Source: Hofstenia miamia (Eukaryota; Xenacoelomorpha; Acoela). Taken from it: a stretch of 64,000 nt of DNA. Where the stretch lies: assembly GCA_004352715.1 (NCBI GenBank), contig SCFE01000056.1, positions 1,098,906-1,162,905 of the forward strand. Reading direction: 5' to 3'. Positions 21,195-34,078 of the stretch are shown piece by piece (positions within the stretch are counted from its first letter, which is position 1; each line of letters begins with the position of its first letter). Below the pieces are notes generated by a model that saw only the letters and a program-made list of their open reading frames with translations, was not told the origin of the DNA and made no database searches. The position numbers and the translations under genes are program-made.

Positions 21195-22260
21195 AATTAA
21201 AAACCGACGCATTCAGGATTGTCGACAATGTGGGAATACACACCAACATAGAAGATGTTCTGGAATCTGGATATGGTTAGGATTGCAAATAATGCCACAA
21301 ACCCAATCATTTTGCTATGAAATGCAGAGCGAATTTATGTCAATGAATTTTCAGAAGATACGTCATTTGCTTCCGATTCAGAAAATGATTTAGAATTAAG
21401 CGTAAAATAAATTTCAGAAAAATACAGCATAAATGAAAAAATCATATTACATCACTCCATTGAAGGCAATTACAGGAGCACAATGCAGTGTAATCTCAAA
21501 ATCTATTTTCAACCAAATCCAGAATTGAATGGATGTAGTCATGGGAAAAATCAAGTCTTTGGTGGGTATGAAGTTCGTTTAATCGGCAAGGCCCACATTC
21601 CAATCATACTAGAGGTTAAAAATCAAGTACTAAATTCCAATTTTTTGGTAGCTAATGAAAACCCAAAGCCAATTTTGAGTGTAGACACGTGCATAGACGT
21701 AGATATCGATTTAATTTCAATCCAACTGAAGAGATCCATTCAATTCAGAATTCAAATACCTGTTTTTAGATAACGTCCGGAAATCAGTAAAGGACACCTT
21801 TGATTCGGCCACATATCCTTGAAAGAAAATGCCTTCCAGTAATTCACCCACGACGCAACATTCCACTCAGCATAATGCCTCAGCTAAAACAAATTACCCT
21901 GTATCGGCCAGGAATTTCAAGATATATTGAAATCTTTATTAAGAAATGACAAAGACGGCAGGAAAGAGAACCGTTACTATAACATCAGAAATCAAATTTA
22001 CATTTTGAAAAGATCGCTATGGATATTGCAGAGGCAGAGATAGATGGCAAATATTACTTGGTAACAATCTACTATTATTCAAGATATATCTGATACTTTC
22101 TTTTAAGATCTAAATCTTCAACTAGTATCACTACATTATTGTAGGAACTGTTCAAGGATTTTGGAATACCAAAAGAAATTCATTTCAGCACAACTGCTCT
22201 TCAGTTGTCACTTGCGAACTGAAATCCCCTTACATGAAGGCCTGTTCAAACCGTCAATGA
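21195..22260 (+). mobile_element. Ty3/Gypsy retrotransposon remnant (gag knuckles, protease, integrase)
   Basis: The order follows a Gypsy polyprotein, but with frame breaks and a large deletion. Two zinc knuckles come first: CRQCGNTHQHRRC at 21220-21258, and a CCHC knuckle ending HKPNHFAMKC at 21284-21325 with one stop inside it. Then the frame 21483-21773 contains a retropepsin-like C-terminal half (EVRLIGKAHIPIILEVKNQV, NSNFLVANENPKPILSVDTC). Near 22020-22260 an integrase piece follows: YYLVTIYYYSRYI and ELFKDFGIPKEIHFSTTALQ, the YLVxVDYYSRY and FGIPxxIxSDNG blocks. Reverse transcriptase and RNase H are not visible. No LTRs were found. Knuckle spacing resembles K02A2.6-type invertebrate Gypsy elements. 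Confidence 0.75.
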
Positions 22261-24479
22261 AATGTCACAAAGAAGTAAAGAAACTAAATCAAAAAATTCA
22301 AAATAGATAAAAACGATACTCTGATATAGAAGCGTATTGAGCAAATTTATTTAAGTACCGTATCATTTAATATTATTAATGTACATGAGGACTAAAGCAA
22401 ATACTGCACATGAAACATCGTGCTGTGAATGAATTGCTATGAATGGACTTACAGGACACGCGTGGACGTTAGAGTTATCCATATGTTGGTCTTGTTTGAA
22501 ACGTTGCATTTTAGCAATCTGAAGTCCCGCGATTTTTTATTATCACAAAGGAAAAACTTGTCAAATCTAATGAAGTTTAGATCCCTCTGAAAAGCGATTA
22601 ACATTCGCATTAAAAATTGCCGTTGTCAAATATTAAATATTTTCACGTTTTTTCAACACTTAAAAACTAAAATTATCATTGACAAAATGTCTTAGACGTT
22701 TTCAGGAAGTCAATATCTCAATGATAAAGTCACCATAGCATTTGGGAAATTTCGTATTGTGTTTTTTCCTGAAAGTTTAATTTTAAATGCCTTTATTCTT
22801 ATTGAGTTATAAAATTGGTTTCTTCATAGGATGATAGTGTTTTCATAGAATCAAATCATTAATGATGGCAGATGTACTGCATTAATTAAGTGCTTGAACC
22901 ACAATACTTCTACATGTGTGCAGATGTGGAGTAAAAATATAAATTTCAAATTACATTACGGTATTACACTTTAATAATTTTTTTGCTCACTGATTTTTCA
23001 AATATGACCAAATCATGAACAACTCTAGTGGAATGTACACGCCAGTTACAGAGACAGCTGCAATTCATTTACTGCTCCCCAATCTCGTTTGCATACATTG
23101 TTGAAAATGTTAACTTGTATGGCTTATTTAATCGTAGCCACCTGAAGTTTTTACAATGACTATTGTAGGCTTATGCACTATACCCCTCTCAATTTTGGGG
23201 TTATTGGCTGATACACAGATAACCTCCTGAATGCTCACTTGCTAAGACAGGTTTACAAAGTAATTATGTGAATTGAGACATGAGAAAGGGTATTCGTAAA
23301 AGATATTAAGAGGTTCGGAAAGATCATCAGAAAATTGGAAAAACCACGGTCATATAAAGTTCTACTTCACAATGAGCGAGTTTGCCAACATAGCAATTGC
23401 TTTGGATGAAATCTCATTGCAATGACTTCTATATAAAGCTATTACCATAATTTTGGAGAAAATTGCCATCATAGCCAATATTAAGTCTTTAATTACTTGA
23501 AGAACCGATAATGCAACGATCATCTAGGAATAAAGCAATGCCCCAGAGACAGAGAAAGGCAATCCATTCCCAATCAATCATATATCGTTGATCTACTCGG
23601 AAAAAGAAGGATGTAATGGTGTTAACAATGAAGACCACGAATGTATACCTCATGCTTAGCACATATATATATTAGTTAGTAAATTCCAAATTTTTCTGCA
23701 GATGCATCCACAGATTTACAAAATTCCTCCAGTCAACAGTAGCAAAAAATATTTTATTTCGAAGAGTATATGTAAAATTTTTCAGACACGAGTATTTTTC
23801 AGTAGAATATTGAGATTTTTTGCATACCGTAAATTGGGATGACGTTGGCAGGTTTTTTAAAACTGTGTCATTTATAATTTTATGAACATTCAAATCATGC
23901 CAACGATTATCGCAAATCAATTGCATATGTTTCCTCTTCATAGTATACCATATGTTGATATCATTAGATATAATAATTCCCGCTGTTTTATAAAATACCT
24001 AGTGATCAAAGGCACACTCCTATGGAGTGACGTGATCAGTTATCTTGTTCATTAGTTTTTTGCTATAAGTAGGATACATGACCTCTATGAATGCCATTTG
24101 CGGAATTAGCTCGGTCTCTAAGATGATACTTGGACAACGCTAAGTGATGGGCGACAATCCGTGTGAGTCAAGCTATATATTATTCTACATGCTTTGTTGC
24201 ACTTTCCTCAAAGTATTGACCTAGATTTTTAAATGTCTTCACTATTTGCTAGTACAATATCAAAGTAGTCAGTTGTAATGCCAACCATATATTAAAATGA
24301 AAGTCTTGAAATACAATTTATAATATTTATACAAGCAAAAAGCAATGTTTTATAATTGTTAAATGAAACTGAAATTCATATTCAAAGAATCTTCAAATTC
24401 GTGTTATCCATGAAAAAAATGTCAAGTAAATACAGCTTTTGGCACACGTCGTCTATCGTAACAATGTCAAAATCTACAA
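22261..24479. other. Non-coding, no confident feature
   Basis: This may still contain decayed 3' sequence of the Gypsy element, but no motif is readable. A minus-strand frame at 23672-23941 (89 codons) shows no recognisable domain. Confidence 0.35.
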
Positions 24480-25479
24480 NNNNNNNNNNNNNNNNNNNNN
24501 NNNNNNNNNNNNNNNNNNNNNNNNNNNNNNNNNNNNNNNNNNNNNNNNNNNNNNNNNNNNNNNNNNNNNNNNNNNNNNNNNNNNNNNNNNNNNNNNNNNN
24601 NNNNNNNNNNNNNNNNNNNNNNNNNNNNNNNNNNNNNNNNNNNNNNNNNNNNNNNNNNNNNNNNNNNNNNNNNNNNNNNNNNNNNNNNNNNNNNNNNNNN
24701 NNNNNNNNNNNNNNNNNNNNNNNNNNNNNNNNNNNNNNNNNNNNNNNNNNNNNNNNNNNNNNNNNNNNNNNNNNNNNNNNNNNNNNNNNNNNNNNNNNNN
24801 NNNNNNNNNNNNNNNNNNNNNNNNNNNNNNNNNNNNNNNNNNNNNNNNNNNNNNNNNNNNNNNNNNNNNNNNNNNNNNNNNNNNNNNNNNNNNNNNNNNN
24901 NNNNNNNNNNNNNNNNNNNNNNNNNNNNNNNNNNNNNNNNNNNNNNNNNNNNNNNNNNNNNNNNNNNNNNNNNNNNNNNNNNNNNNNNNNNNNNNNNNNN
25001 NNNNNNNNNNNNNNNNNNNNNNNNNNNNNNNNNNNNNNNNNNNNNNNNNNNNNNNNNNNNNNNNNNNNNNNNNNNNNNNNNNNNNNNNNNNNNNNNNNNN
25101 NNNNNNNNNNNNNNNNNNNNNNNNNNNNNNNNNNNNNNNNNNNNNNNNNNNNNNNNNNNNNNNNNNNNNNNNNNNNNNNNNNNNNNNNNNNNNNNNNNNN
25201 NNNNNNNNNNNNNNNNNNNNNNNNNNNNNNNNNNNNNNNNNNNNNNNNNNNNNNNNNNNNNNNNNNNNNNNNNNNNNNNNNNNNNNNNNNNNNNNNNNNN
25301 NNNNNNNNNNNNNNNNNNNNNNNNNNNNNNNNNNNNNNNNNNNNNNNNNNNNNNNNNNNNNNNNNNNNNNNNNNNNNNNNNNNNNNNNNNNNNNNNNNNN
25401 NNNNNNNNNNNNNNNNNNNNNNNNNNNNNNNNNNNNNNNNNNNNNNNNNNNNNNNNNNNNNNNNNNNNNNNNNNNNNNN
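24480..25479. other. Assembly gap, 1,000 N
   Basis: A second gap of exactly 1,000 N. A (TA)n tract and a mariner end follow immediately. Confidence 0.99.
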
Positions 25480-25488
25480 ATATATATA

Positions 25489-26364
25489 CAGGGTGTAAAA
25501 AATGTCTTTGGAATATTGTATTACTGTATATTTACTGCATAAAATACTGCAAAAACAAGTTTAGCAAATACAAAATAGAACGGGTAACCAGTGTAATTCA
25601 AATGCACAGTTCGTAACAAATTCAGTTATTCGAAATGTCCACCATTCACATCGTCACCGTCCACCAGTACTTGTGAATACGTGGGTTTATAAGGATGGGC
25701 TCCAATTTTCATAAGGACAAATATGAACTGACGTATGTGAAATGCCCACCACTGATGCCATTTCGCGAGTTAATTTTGTTGGATTGCTGTCGATTAAGCC
25801 CCTTATTTCAGCAGTTTGCTCATCACCAGTGGCTGTTACGGTCCGTCCAGATCTAGGCCGATCATCAATAATGGAATGTCTTCTTCCAAAAGTACATTGA
25901 GCTGTGCGATGGGGCGGGCTCTTAAAATTTTTTTCGAACATTTCACATACTGTAACCACGCTCTTATAAGATATTAGCCACGAAACGATGCGAGCTTTTT
26001 CAACAATGCTTAAATCAGCCATTTGTTAGGACACTTTCAGTAGACTTCAATAAAACACAGTCAACGAGTCAAATGTCTCGAGTCAACTATGCGTGCGTTT
26101 TCAAGGTCATGCTGTCTATTATCGATTCGAATCTGATGACAAAGCTTAGCTTAGATTTGATTAACATTTAATTTATCAGTCCTTTACTTATCATATGATG
26201 ATGCTCTGAGATGATGGCAACCATCAGGTTACCAAGTATCCGAAAATAGCGTAACTTAGAAAGAAATAGTTTTCATTCTAACTAAATGCCTTTTTATTTT
26301 TAAAAAATTTGTAATATTGATATTCGAAATACAGTTTATGCAATATTCCAAAGACTTATTTTAC

Positions 26365-26369
<5 letters not shown>
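25489..26369 (-). mobile_element. Internally deleted mariner-like transposon, second family
   Basis: Imperfect inverted ends begin CAGGGTGTAAAAAATGTCTTTG on the left, and on the right AGGGTGTAAAATAAGTCTTTGG, both next to TATA. Minus-strand coding (25687-26022) keeps the N-terminal HTH region of the transposase: MADLSIVEKARIVSWLISYK, SVVTVCEMFEKNFKSPPHRT, then DDRPRSGRTVTATGDEQTAE and ASVVGISHTSVHI. It then jumps to YENWSPSL, so the catalytic domain is deleted. The complement of what is missing in the copy at 4742-5309. The differing terminal sequence shows these are two families. Confidence 0.85.

Positions 26370-26396
<27 letters not shown>
26370..26396. repeat. (TA)n microsatellite at transposon end
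   Basis: About 13 TA units directly after the mariner right end. Confidence 0.9.
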
Positions 26397-26402
<6 letters not shown>

Positions 26403-26517
26403 TGACAAGAAAATTTAAAATTACACGTAAATCATGAATTTCTTTTAGTACTATAGTCAGCGTTAACAAATTTGAAACGCGATTTGTATAATTGTGATAT
26501 TTCAGTAATAAATTTTT

Positions 26518-26955
26518 TTAGAGACATGGTTTCTTAATTTCTTTAGGCAATTCTTTCCAAAGACGAAGTGAGGTATTAATAAAAGAATTTTGCATTTCTT
26601 TTATTTTCGATTTTGCTTGCTTTATAACCAAGGTGCATTTACTATGAAAATTTAGAATTTTTAAATTTGGAAAATTTGTTGAATTGTAAGGAAGGATTTT
26701 TTTGAGAATTTTGTAGAACGTACATAAAGATGCTTTATAAATGATCATTATTGGCTTCGAAAAGTTTTCTTTTAATTCATCGTAAGCTGATCGTTTTTTC
26801 TTCATACAACCAAATGTAATAATTGCCCAATTTGTATTTCAAATTTTCTGAGGTAGTTCTTGTCAATTCCTGTATATAATATGCAAGCATACTTTAGATG
26901 AGGTAAGAGTAAGGCATGAACAAGCTGAATTTTTGCATTAATACTTAGGTGAGAA
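26518..26955 (-). pseudogene. LINE ORF2 C-terminal remnant
   Basis: From 26955 downwards the minus strand reads INAKIQLVHALLLPHLKYAC, ILYTGIDKNYLRKFEIQIGQ and, after a frameshift, KKKRSAYDELKENF, ending EMQNSFINTSLRLWKELPKE. The LPHLKYA...LRKFEIQ pattern and the LW-x-LP-x-EI end are typical of the region after the polymerase in CR1/Jockey-type LINEs. The polymerase is absent. Confidence 0.6.
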
Positions 26956-26959
26956 AAAT

Positions 26960-27490
26960 TAGTTATTGCTGTAATTGAAACGCATTTTTTACTTTATCTT
27001 TATATGGTAGCTTAAACTGCTCTAACAATTAAGATCAGGACAAATACGTCAACCAGAATATATTATTGCTATTCATTCAAAGCTCAATTGTGTTTACTAA
27101 TATGACGTAGTGCTTTTCAGTCTTAGTTTCAACATGCTGTAAAAATCTAATTAAGAACTTACCAGTTCCATTTTGCATTTGACATCTCCATACAATGATT
27201 TATCAGATATTGATGGGGAAAGAAATTTGAAGCGTTTTTCGAATTTTAGCAAACCGCATTAGACCATTTATCTGAAAATCACTAATTGCGAATATACTTT
27301 TGCTAAATTTTACATTACGCTTGTTACCTATTTTAACAGAAATTCAGGCTTAAAGGAGGCTAGGCGAGCTACGACCATTAACTTTCTTTTTCTTAGATAG
27401 CCCACCCACTTTTTGTAGTTGAAAGAGTATAGTTTTATATTCTATAATATTTGCAAAACGTTACGAGAAAAGGAAGGTATTTGCTTTAAG
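26960..27490. other. Non-coding, no feature seen
   Basis: AT-rich, no readable gene or repeat. Confidence 0.4.
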
Positions 27491-27712
27491 TTTATTTCCT
27501 CCGCCAAGGAGGTTATATTTTTGGTAGCGTTGGTTTGTTTGTTTCTGTTAGCAACTTTACGGAAAAAGTAATAGATGGATTGACCCCAAATTTTCACCAG
27601 AGGTGCGTCTTCGCCCAAGGAAGAATCCATTAAATTTTGGTGCTGATCCGGTGGACACAAGTTGCGTGGCGGAGGTCTGCGCTCTTCAAGTGCTTTTCTA
27701 GTTCATTATACA
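27491..27712. repeat. Dispersed repeat bounded by CCTCCGCC ... GGCGGAGG
   Basis: The inverted pair CCTCCGCC (27498-27505) and GGCGGAGG (27668-27675) bounds about 180 bp. The sequence CCTCCGCCAAGGAGGTTAT...GGTAGCGTTGGTTTGTTTGT and the end GGCGGAGGTCTGCGCTCT followed by TTTTCTAGTT match, from memory, a repeat found in many aquatic invertebrate genomes. It has no coding capacity and is probably a non-autonomous mobile element. Confidence 0.6.
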
Positions 27713-28183
27713 ACGACTATAAGGAATTGCTAAGAGAATATACATTCTATCACAATCTTGATTACTAATTTTTAGATGACGAATAATGCATATCCACCAA
27801 TTCATGAGTACTAAAATGTAAAATATAATCAAATTTATCACATTGAAAACTAAATGCTGATGTTAGAATCAAAGTTTTTCAAAAATATATTTTTTAAACC
27901 TTGGTTGTATTCACGTTAAGTGAGATGAACAGTAAAAATAAATTTACATTAAGTCGAACGGTATAAAAATATTTACAAATTCCAGCTTTGTACAAAATAT
28001 TTACAAAATTTATATCACAATACAAAATTCTTGGCACAAAAAAAATTAAAAATGTTAAAATCAATCACGAACTAAACTGCAATCTGCTTATTACTTGTCT
28101 CCTGGAAATAAAAGTAACCGCCTATCGAGAGGAATGACAAGTCCAAACAAATAAATTTCAGTAGAACTGCAAAATCTAAAGCA

Positions 28184-28202
28184 TTTATTGCAAAAATTTA
28201 TT
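28184..28202 (-). promoter_or_regulatory. Two AATAAA polyadenylation hexamers for the CCDC57-like gene
   Basis: The minus strand has AATAAA at 28197-28202 and at 28184-28189, 75-93 nt after the stop codon at 28277. This is a convincing 3' end context. Confidence 0.5.
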
Positions 28203-28276
28203 CATTTTAAGGAATCAAAAAATAACGGAAATATGTTCTGGCAAGTTTGAAAAGTTAAAGAAAGCGATTAAGCAAA

Positions 28277-28434
28277 CTATTTGACATTGTAGTTGCGAAT
28301 GGCTTTCTGTGAGGTGATCTTCGGTTTTGAAATAGGCTTGGTGACGTTTGCTCTCTTCTCTGGTTTGCCTTTGACCTTACCGGTTCGTTCACCAGTAACA
28401 TGTAGGTTTTCTGTTGGATTCACCCGAGTTGTGA
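28277..28434 (-). CDS. CCDC57: CCDC57-like, exon 18 (terminal)
   Basis: Acceptor TTATAG|TC. Starts after one base of a codon and ends at TAG (28277-28279). Encodes TTRVNPTENLHVTGERTGKV, then a basic, unstructured tail KPEKRANVTKPISKPKITSQ, ending IRNYNVK. A short RNYN-type basic C-terminus is, as I recall, also present at the end of CCDC57 proteins. Confidence 0.85.
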
Positions 28435-28579
28435 CTATAAAATACATAAATTCACAATGATTATAGGAATACAAAATTAAATAGAAATGTATATACAAAT
28501 AAATAATAATAAGAATTAGTATCACAGGAAATGTATATATTCTAAACTAGGTTTGGAATGTTTAAAACACGTTTAAAAG

Positions 28580-29430
28580 ATGTTTAAAATGGACCACATT
28601 TTCAACTTAAAACATAGTGCTAAAGAGATAGCGGCCCTGGTCGAAAGGATGAGAAAGCATTATCACGAACCTCATTCAGACTTGCCTTGCACTTTAACAA
28701 CGAAACCAAAGCACGAAAAACTGGACTCACACGTTCTAGCAAAGACACCTGAGCAGGTCAAGAAGTTCGACAAGGCAATTACGCTTTACATTTATTCCCC
28801 AAATTCGCATTTCTCAGACGTTGATAATGCCGAATTCAAGTCAATGATCGAAGCTCTACATCTGTCCCCCAAACAGAAACCGAATTGCAGGGGATCTTTT
28901 GGACGATGGTCATGCTGATATAAAGGGAACTACGGTGTAATCTTGAGAGGTGAATCGGTGAAACTCTCATTGGACTACTAGACAAACGTAAACAACGAGT
29001 CCATTTTGGGATTTTGCGTTCAAAATTCTAAAAAGACGCACATTGTTTCTATCCAAGAATTTAGCGATCATAGTCACACACCGGAGTTTTCGAAAGACAC
29101 TGGCATCAGCGTCATCGAGAACATTGAAGTGTGCTGTCGCAAAATTGTTGGACATGTCAGTGACAACGCAGAAAATATTAACAAAATGCGAAAACTGATT
29201 GTTCAAAGTAGGCCATCTGTTATCGTTTATTGGTGTGCTGCCCCTATAAATCCAATTAGGGAATCTCTCAAAAGAAGTGGATGAGCTGCCGATTCTGCTT
29301 GAAAAGCTGATCCCGAGCTCTACTGAACTAGAACGGATGTTGACCACCATGGGCTTCATCTAGGATGATTTTCGAAACTACCTGGAAATCAAAAAGCTAA
29401 AGAAGCTGTGCTTCAGTAAACGCTCTCTCT
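28580..29430 (+). pseudogene. hAT-superfamily transposase fragment, frameshifted
   Basis: Lies in intron 17 of the CCDC57-like gene on the opposite strand. The first frame (28580-28918) has KFDKAITLYIYSPNSHFSDV and DNAEFKSMIEALHLSP, the hAT segment preceding the catalytic core. A second frame (29006-29284) has HSHTPEFSKDTGISVIENIE, KIVGHVSDNAENINKMRKLI and VIVYWCAAPINPI, equal to the conserved catalytic-region blocks with D-N-A-x-N-x-x-K-M and C-x-x-H-like residues. A last piece near 29375-29410 (RNYLEIKKAKKLCFS) resembles the dimerisation region. Central parts are deleted. It cannot encode an active protein. Confidence 0.65.
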
Positions 29431-32400
29431 GTGTCGGATGTATATAAACTGTGCATGTGCTCCTATTGTAATGTTGTGTAAGAAAATGCAGAATTAATTA
29501 CACCTCTCCAAAGGAATAAGTTAACGTGTTTACTTTTGCCTTTGATTAAGATGAATTCAAACGCTGGATCATGGCTCTTCCTAATAAAACTTCTAGAAGT
29601 ATTCAGCTTTATATTGTGTTTATTAATCATCTGATATTTTTAATGATTATTTTGAAATAACCAAATTTATTTCCATTGGATATGAGTTGTAGAAATTACG
29701 AAATTTTTCAAAGTTATTTCCATAAAATTGTCACCCATATGAAAAATAGTGTTTCGCAAATGTGCAAAAATTTATTTAGAAAATACTTCAAATCACTTCA
29801 CAATTGCAAGATATTCTTAGAATTGATCTTCCTAGCATATAAAAATGTTCTTTGACCACAATGATTTTCGAATTAAAATAGCTTAGTGTAAGTTACTATT
29901 GAGCGGGTTTGTAACTATATACATATCAAGCTTATTTTCTTCATAATTTGACGTGTTGTTCTGTTACATTCGGATTGTAGGTTTCATTACATAGAATTTC
30001 AACTTTTCTCAAGCCAAATTAAATTTTCACAATGAGATTCATGTAATTTTTTCAAGTGAAAGAAATTTAATAATTATTGTAGAAAAATGAAATGTAGATT
30101 CGTTAGAGAAATTTAAAATAGTATATAATAAATTATAATGTATCGAAGAATAGAACTTAGTGGAGAATGTAATATACAATACAAGTTAACGTTCCAATAG
30201 GGCAATGCATATATTCCATTATGTTCACTACATAGAAGACAAAGTTTTGTGGGTCGGTTACTTTGAATTAACTTCAAATTATTTTTGAATGAAGATGTTA
30301 TGGAATCTTCAGGGTATTTTGAGAAAAATATATTTTCAAAAATGAAATATTTTCGACAAACCAGTGATAAGAACCATATTTAATTTGGATGCGTTTTTTG
30401 TATGATAAACAAAATATATCGGGTAAAAAAGTATTAAAATAATACTTAGCAATTTGATATACAAGATGATTGTAACATATTATTTGGACATTCCAATGAT
30501 AAATGTGAAGAGATTGTTTTTCACCAAGCCAATTGTTTCAATGAAAGATCCTCGTCTTGATTACATGTTGGATGTTGCAGACATGGTTGACAAAATGCAA
30601 GGAGGACGAAGATGGAAACGCGTTATTCCCTGTCAAATGAAACTAAATCTGCAATAACCAGTACTTTTACGCGGTTTGGTTAATATGTGCAAATATTGAT
30701 TATCTGCTGGAAAGCGTAAACATGCCTTCAAATTTCAGTCTGATATATTGGAAGGAGAATTTCAAATGTATAGACAAATGAACGGTGGTTGTTGCAATAT
30801 TTTTATGAACCAATTCAGAAAGGCTTCGAAGCATAAATTTATAAAATCATCTAGATATAACAGATGGTTTCGGATTCCATTGAGTTGAAAAACAGCAAAA
30901 TTTGATTACAAATTTAGCCAACAATTGTGTCATAATTATCAAATTCACTCAATTTCTTCAGTCTTCTTAAGCCGGATTGTTTTATATGACGACCCACTTT
31001 ATGTGTTCCAAAGGCAGACTATTCTATATTGCGGGTTATATACCTTATAAACTTAACTTACATTATCTTGACTTTGATTTGCCTTTTGACTCGGGTTTAT
31101 CTATATCCTCGGAATTTACGTATTTGGTTACGCGCGGAAAACTTATATACCCTTCCACAACATTTTATGAATTTATTCTCATGTCCTACATATATTAAAA
31201 ATTTGTAAAAAATATGTGCCAACAGATTGACGAGGTTATTCGTTTATTTAAATGAATAGGCCACCAGTTTCTTAAAAGGGTGTTAAAAATGAAATCTCAA
31301 GACTTTCGCCCAACAGAATTGCGAAAAAAGGCAAAAAAATTGAATCAAAATAAATTTTAGCATTTTGTAATTAGAATGATTTGATTTTGTTTTTTCAAAA
31401 AAGAAATATTTACTAACTATAGCTACGACAATATTTGAAAATGCACAAAATATGTTAGTTTAAATGCTTTTAATTCAAAAGACACATCAGCCTCCAAAAG
31501 TAATTATACACTTTAAAACCTGCTGAGTCCCCTATTATATATATTATTTCGAAGTCCCTAAACTACTTCGTGTCGCAACACAGATGCAATTGGTTAAGCC
31601 CAAATTTTCAAATAATTTTCTCCAAGCTTATTGCGCAATTTGATAATCTTTGCATATGAGCACATCTATGGATATGGGTGAACGTGTGTGTTAAAATTAT
31701 TCCTGTGCCTGCAATAGGTATTTATTTATAAATAAAATATCAGATTTTTTCAGGATGGGGGTGCTTAAGACAAACAGTTTTAAACAAGCCAATAAAAAAC
31801 ATGCTTATAACAGTATATGTGTTTTGCCACTTGCGAATTACCACCACCGAACTATTTCAGATGTTAGATGATTAACAGTATCATTGTCTATTGATTCTTG
31901 AATAATGTCAAAGAACACACTTTGGGACTCATTTATCGGATTGACGGAAAAATCCTGCGACAATTTTCGAAAATCACGATGACCTACAGTAGACTGCGAA
32001 CCTGCCTTGATTTTGGAGAAGACCGGAAAGATATCTTTTCACTATAAACAACTAAATAGTTACTCCATGGAATTTCTATACTTTCAAGCTCTATCAACTT
32101 TATTTCTTTTCAACTTTTGTTTGTAACCATTCTATTGTTTTTGTTATAATAGTTGAAGTTTGTTTTAGTTTATTCTTTGCAATCTTCAATTTTTGAAAAA
32201 ATGAATAACAAACATTTACTCTTTTCTATAAAAACCGTTAAGTCACCCAGCTTGTAAAAACATAAAAAAACATGATTTTTCGTAAATACATGTGTAATTT
32301 TTTCGATAAAAAAACGTCTTTTGACAAAAAATTCAAATTCTTCCCATCCATGGTATTCAGAAAATGAGGAGGTATAAAGCGTATGGACAACAAGAAACAA

Positions 32401-32807
32401 ATTATTTTGCTTTTTGTAAATAGACCGCTCAAGCTTCGTTCAGGTGAGCAGTGCACAAAGCCAGAGATCATAGAGCGATTTTGAGGCGTTCAATGAAAGG
32501 AAGGGGAGGCGGCAATCCTCTACTTGGTGGTGTTTTCAGGTTTTTAGACATCTTTATTAGTTCATAAATTATGAGCGTTGAATAATTTTTAGAAAAAACG
32601 ATCAAAGATTGAAATTTACAAGAATTTTAATAATGCGTTCACAACGCGAAATAAATATAGTTTATAAAAATATCAGATCATTTTAATCCACCAAGAAAGT
32701 TTTATAAATTAAGTTTAAAAGATTAAATTATGAATGTAAATTATGATTAAATACAAAGTTTTTTAATACTCAAATAACATAATGAAAAATAATAAATATT
32801 ATCTCAC
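29431..32807. other. Remainder of CCDC57 intron 17
   Basis: AT-rich with no confident element. A 67-codon plus-strand frame at 30454-30657 (containing KDPRLDYMLDVADMVDKMQ) looks slightly protein-like but is isolated. Confidence 0.35.
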
Positions 32808-32927
32808 CTGGACTAAAATTTTCAGGGCCTTTGTCAACCATATTAAAAAGATTGTTAATAGTTGAATCCATTGATGACATCACAACACTTTGATTAGCAA
32901 ATGCGGAATTAGTTGAATCACCGAAAC
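32808..32927 (-). CDS. CCDC57: CCDC57-like, exon 17
   Basis: Acceptor ATATAG|GT, donor CCAG|GTGAG. Encodes FGDSTNSAFANQSVVMSSMD and STINNLFNMVDKGPENFSP, a non-coiled linker. The lone final G pairs with TC of exon 18 to give valine, confirming phase. Confidence 0.85.
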
Positions 32928-34078
32928 CTATATGAATATTTTATTAAATAAATTAATAGCGGTTGTATTAAAAGTTTAAGCACAACAATAATTATTTAAC
33001 AAATAAGATAAGAAAAACCAAAATGTCACTTTTTAGAATTTTCAAACACTGACAAGTAGCAATGATTTATACCTCTTACAACTCAAGGGCAGCTTTCTAA
33101 GAATAACATGCTGTCATGATTTCTAGCGTTACCTTGCATGGCAAGCCCTAATATAATAGAGAACAAAACTGAGTTAGTTTTAAATTATATTCAACAGAAC
33201 ACCTTATTTCGCGCGATATCACTTGGCATCCATTAACATCTTGAGCAGAGATTATCTATTTCAACTAATTGGAATATTTTTAGTAAATATGCTGGCAAAC
33301 ATGATTTTAATTTGCATTTGCTTAATTTTTGAATGTGATTTTAATTTTATTTTAATATGATGGAGATTGGAATCCTTAGTATATATTTTCAAAAAATGAA
33401 AGCATTTGTTTAGAAATAATTTATGCATAAGTTCGAATTGGAACTCTAGGAAAATTTCGAACCCGAACTCGAACATAACTTGGTAAGAACATCAAATTTC
33501 GAACAGTAACATTCCGTAAGTTCGTGATGCCTGATTTTAAGCACAATTATCAAACGAGCACAGCTCTGGACAAAAACATTGAGACAGTTACCCAATTTAC
33601 AAATTAAATTAATTCAGCGCTTTGGTAGTGTACAATATTCGATCAATGAGGTTAAATAAAAGTTAGAATTCTAACTGTTTTTTTGTTGTTGAATAATCAT
33701 TTCGTATGTCTTTTTTTCATTTTTATGATGCTGTTCCATTTCCCTTGATCAATGCTATTTTTTACTGCATTCGGTTTTGTTCAAATATATAAAAAATGGA
33801 AATAGAGTTTTTCCGATAATTACTAGGATATTTTTTATAGTGTTCCTAAGCAATATATTAGCGTTTCATTACCTGATTGCAACATAATGTTAAGATAAAT
33901 ACCAAAACGTACTAATATAAAGGGTTTCTCAATATTTTTGCGAAGGGCTGTAGTATATTTCCCGCTAAATTAACATTGCTAACGACTAGAGTTATTTGGC
34001 AATGGATCATTTTGCAATATTATCAAACTTTATCGTTTACTATATTTCATATTATTAAATAAGCTCCTGCAAACTTAC

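Noticed and set aside
23672-23941. 89-codon minus-strand frame as a gene
   Set aside because: No recognisable domain; may be part of decayed repeat DNA.
24356-25542. Two ~370-codon plus-strand open frames
   Set aside because: They cross the 1,000-N gap and carry no information.
30454-30657. 67-codon plus-strand frame as a gene
   Set aside because: Slightly protein-like (KDPRLDYMLDVADMV) but isolated in an intron with no splice sites, domain or neighbours to support it.
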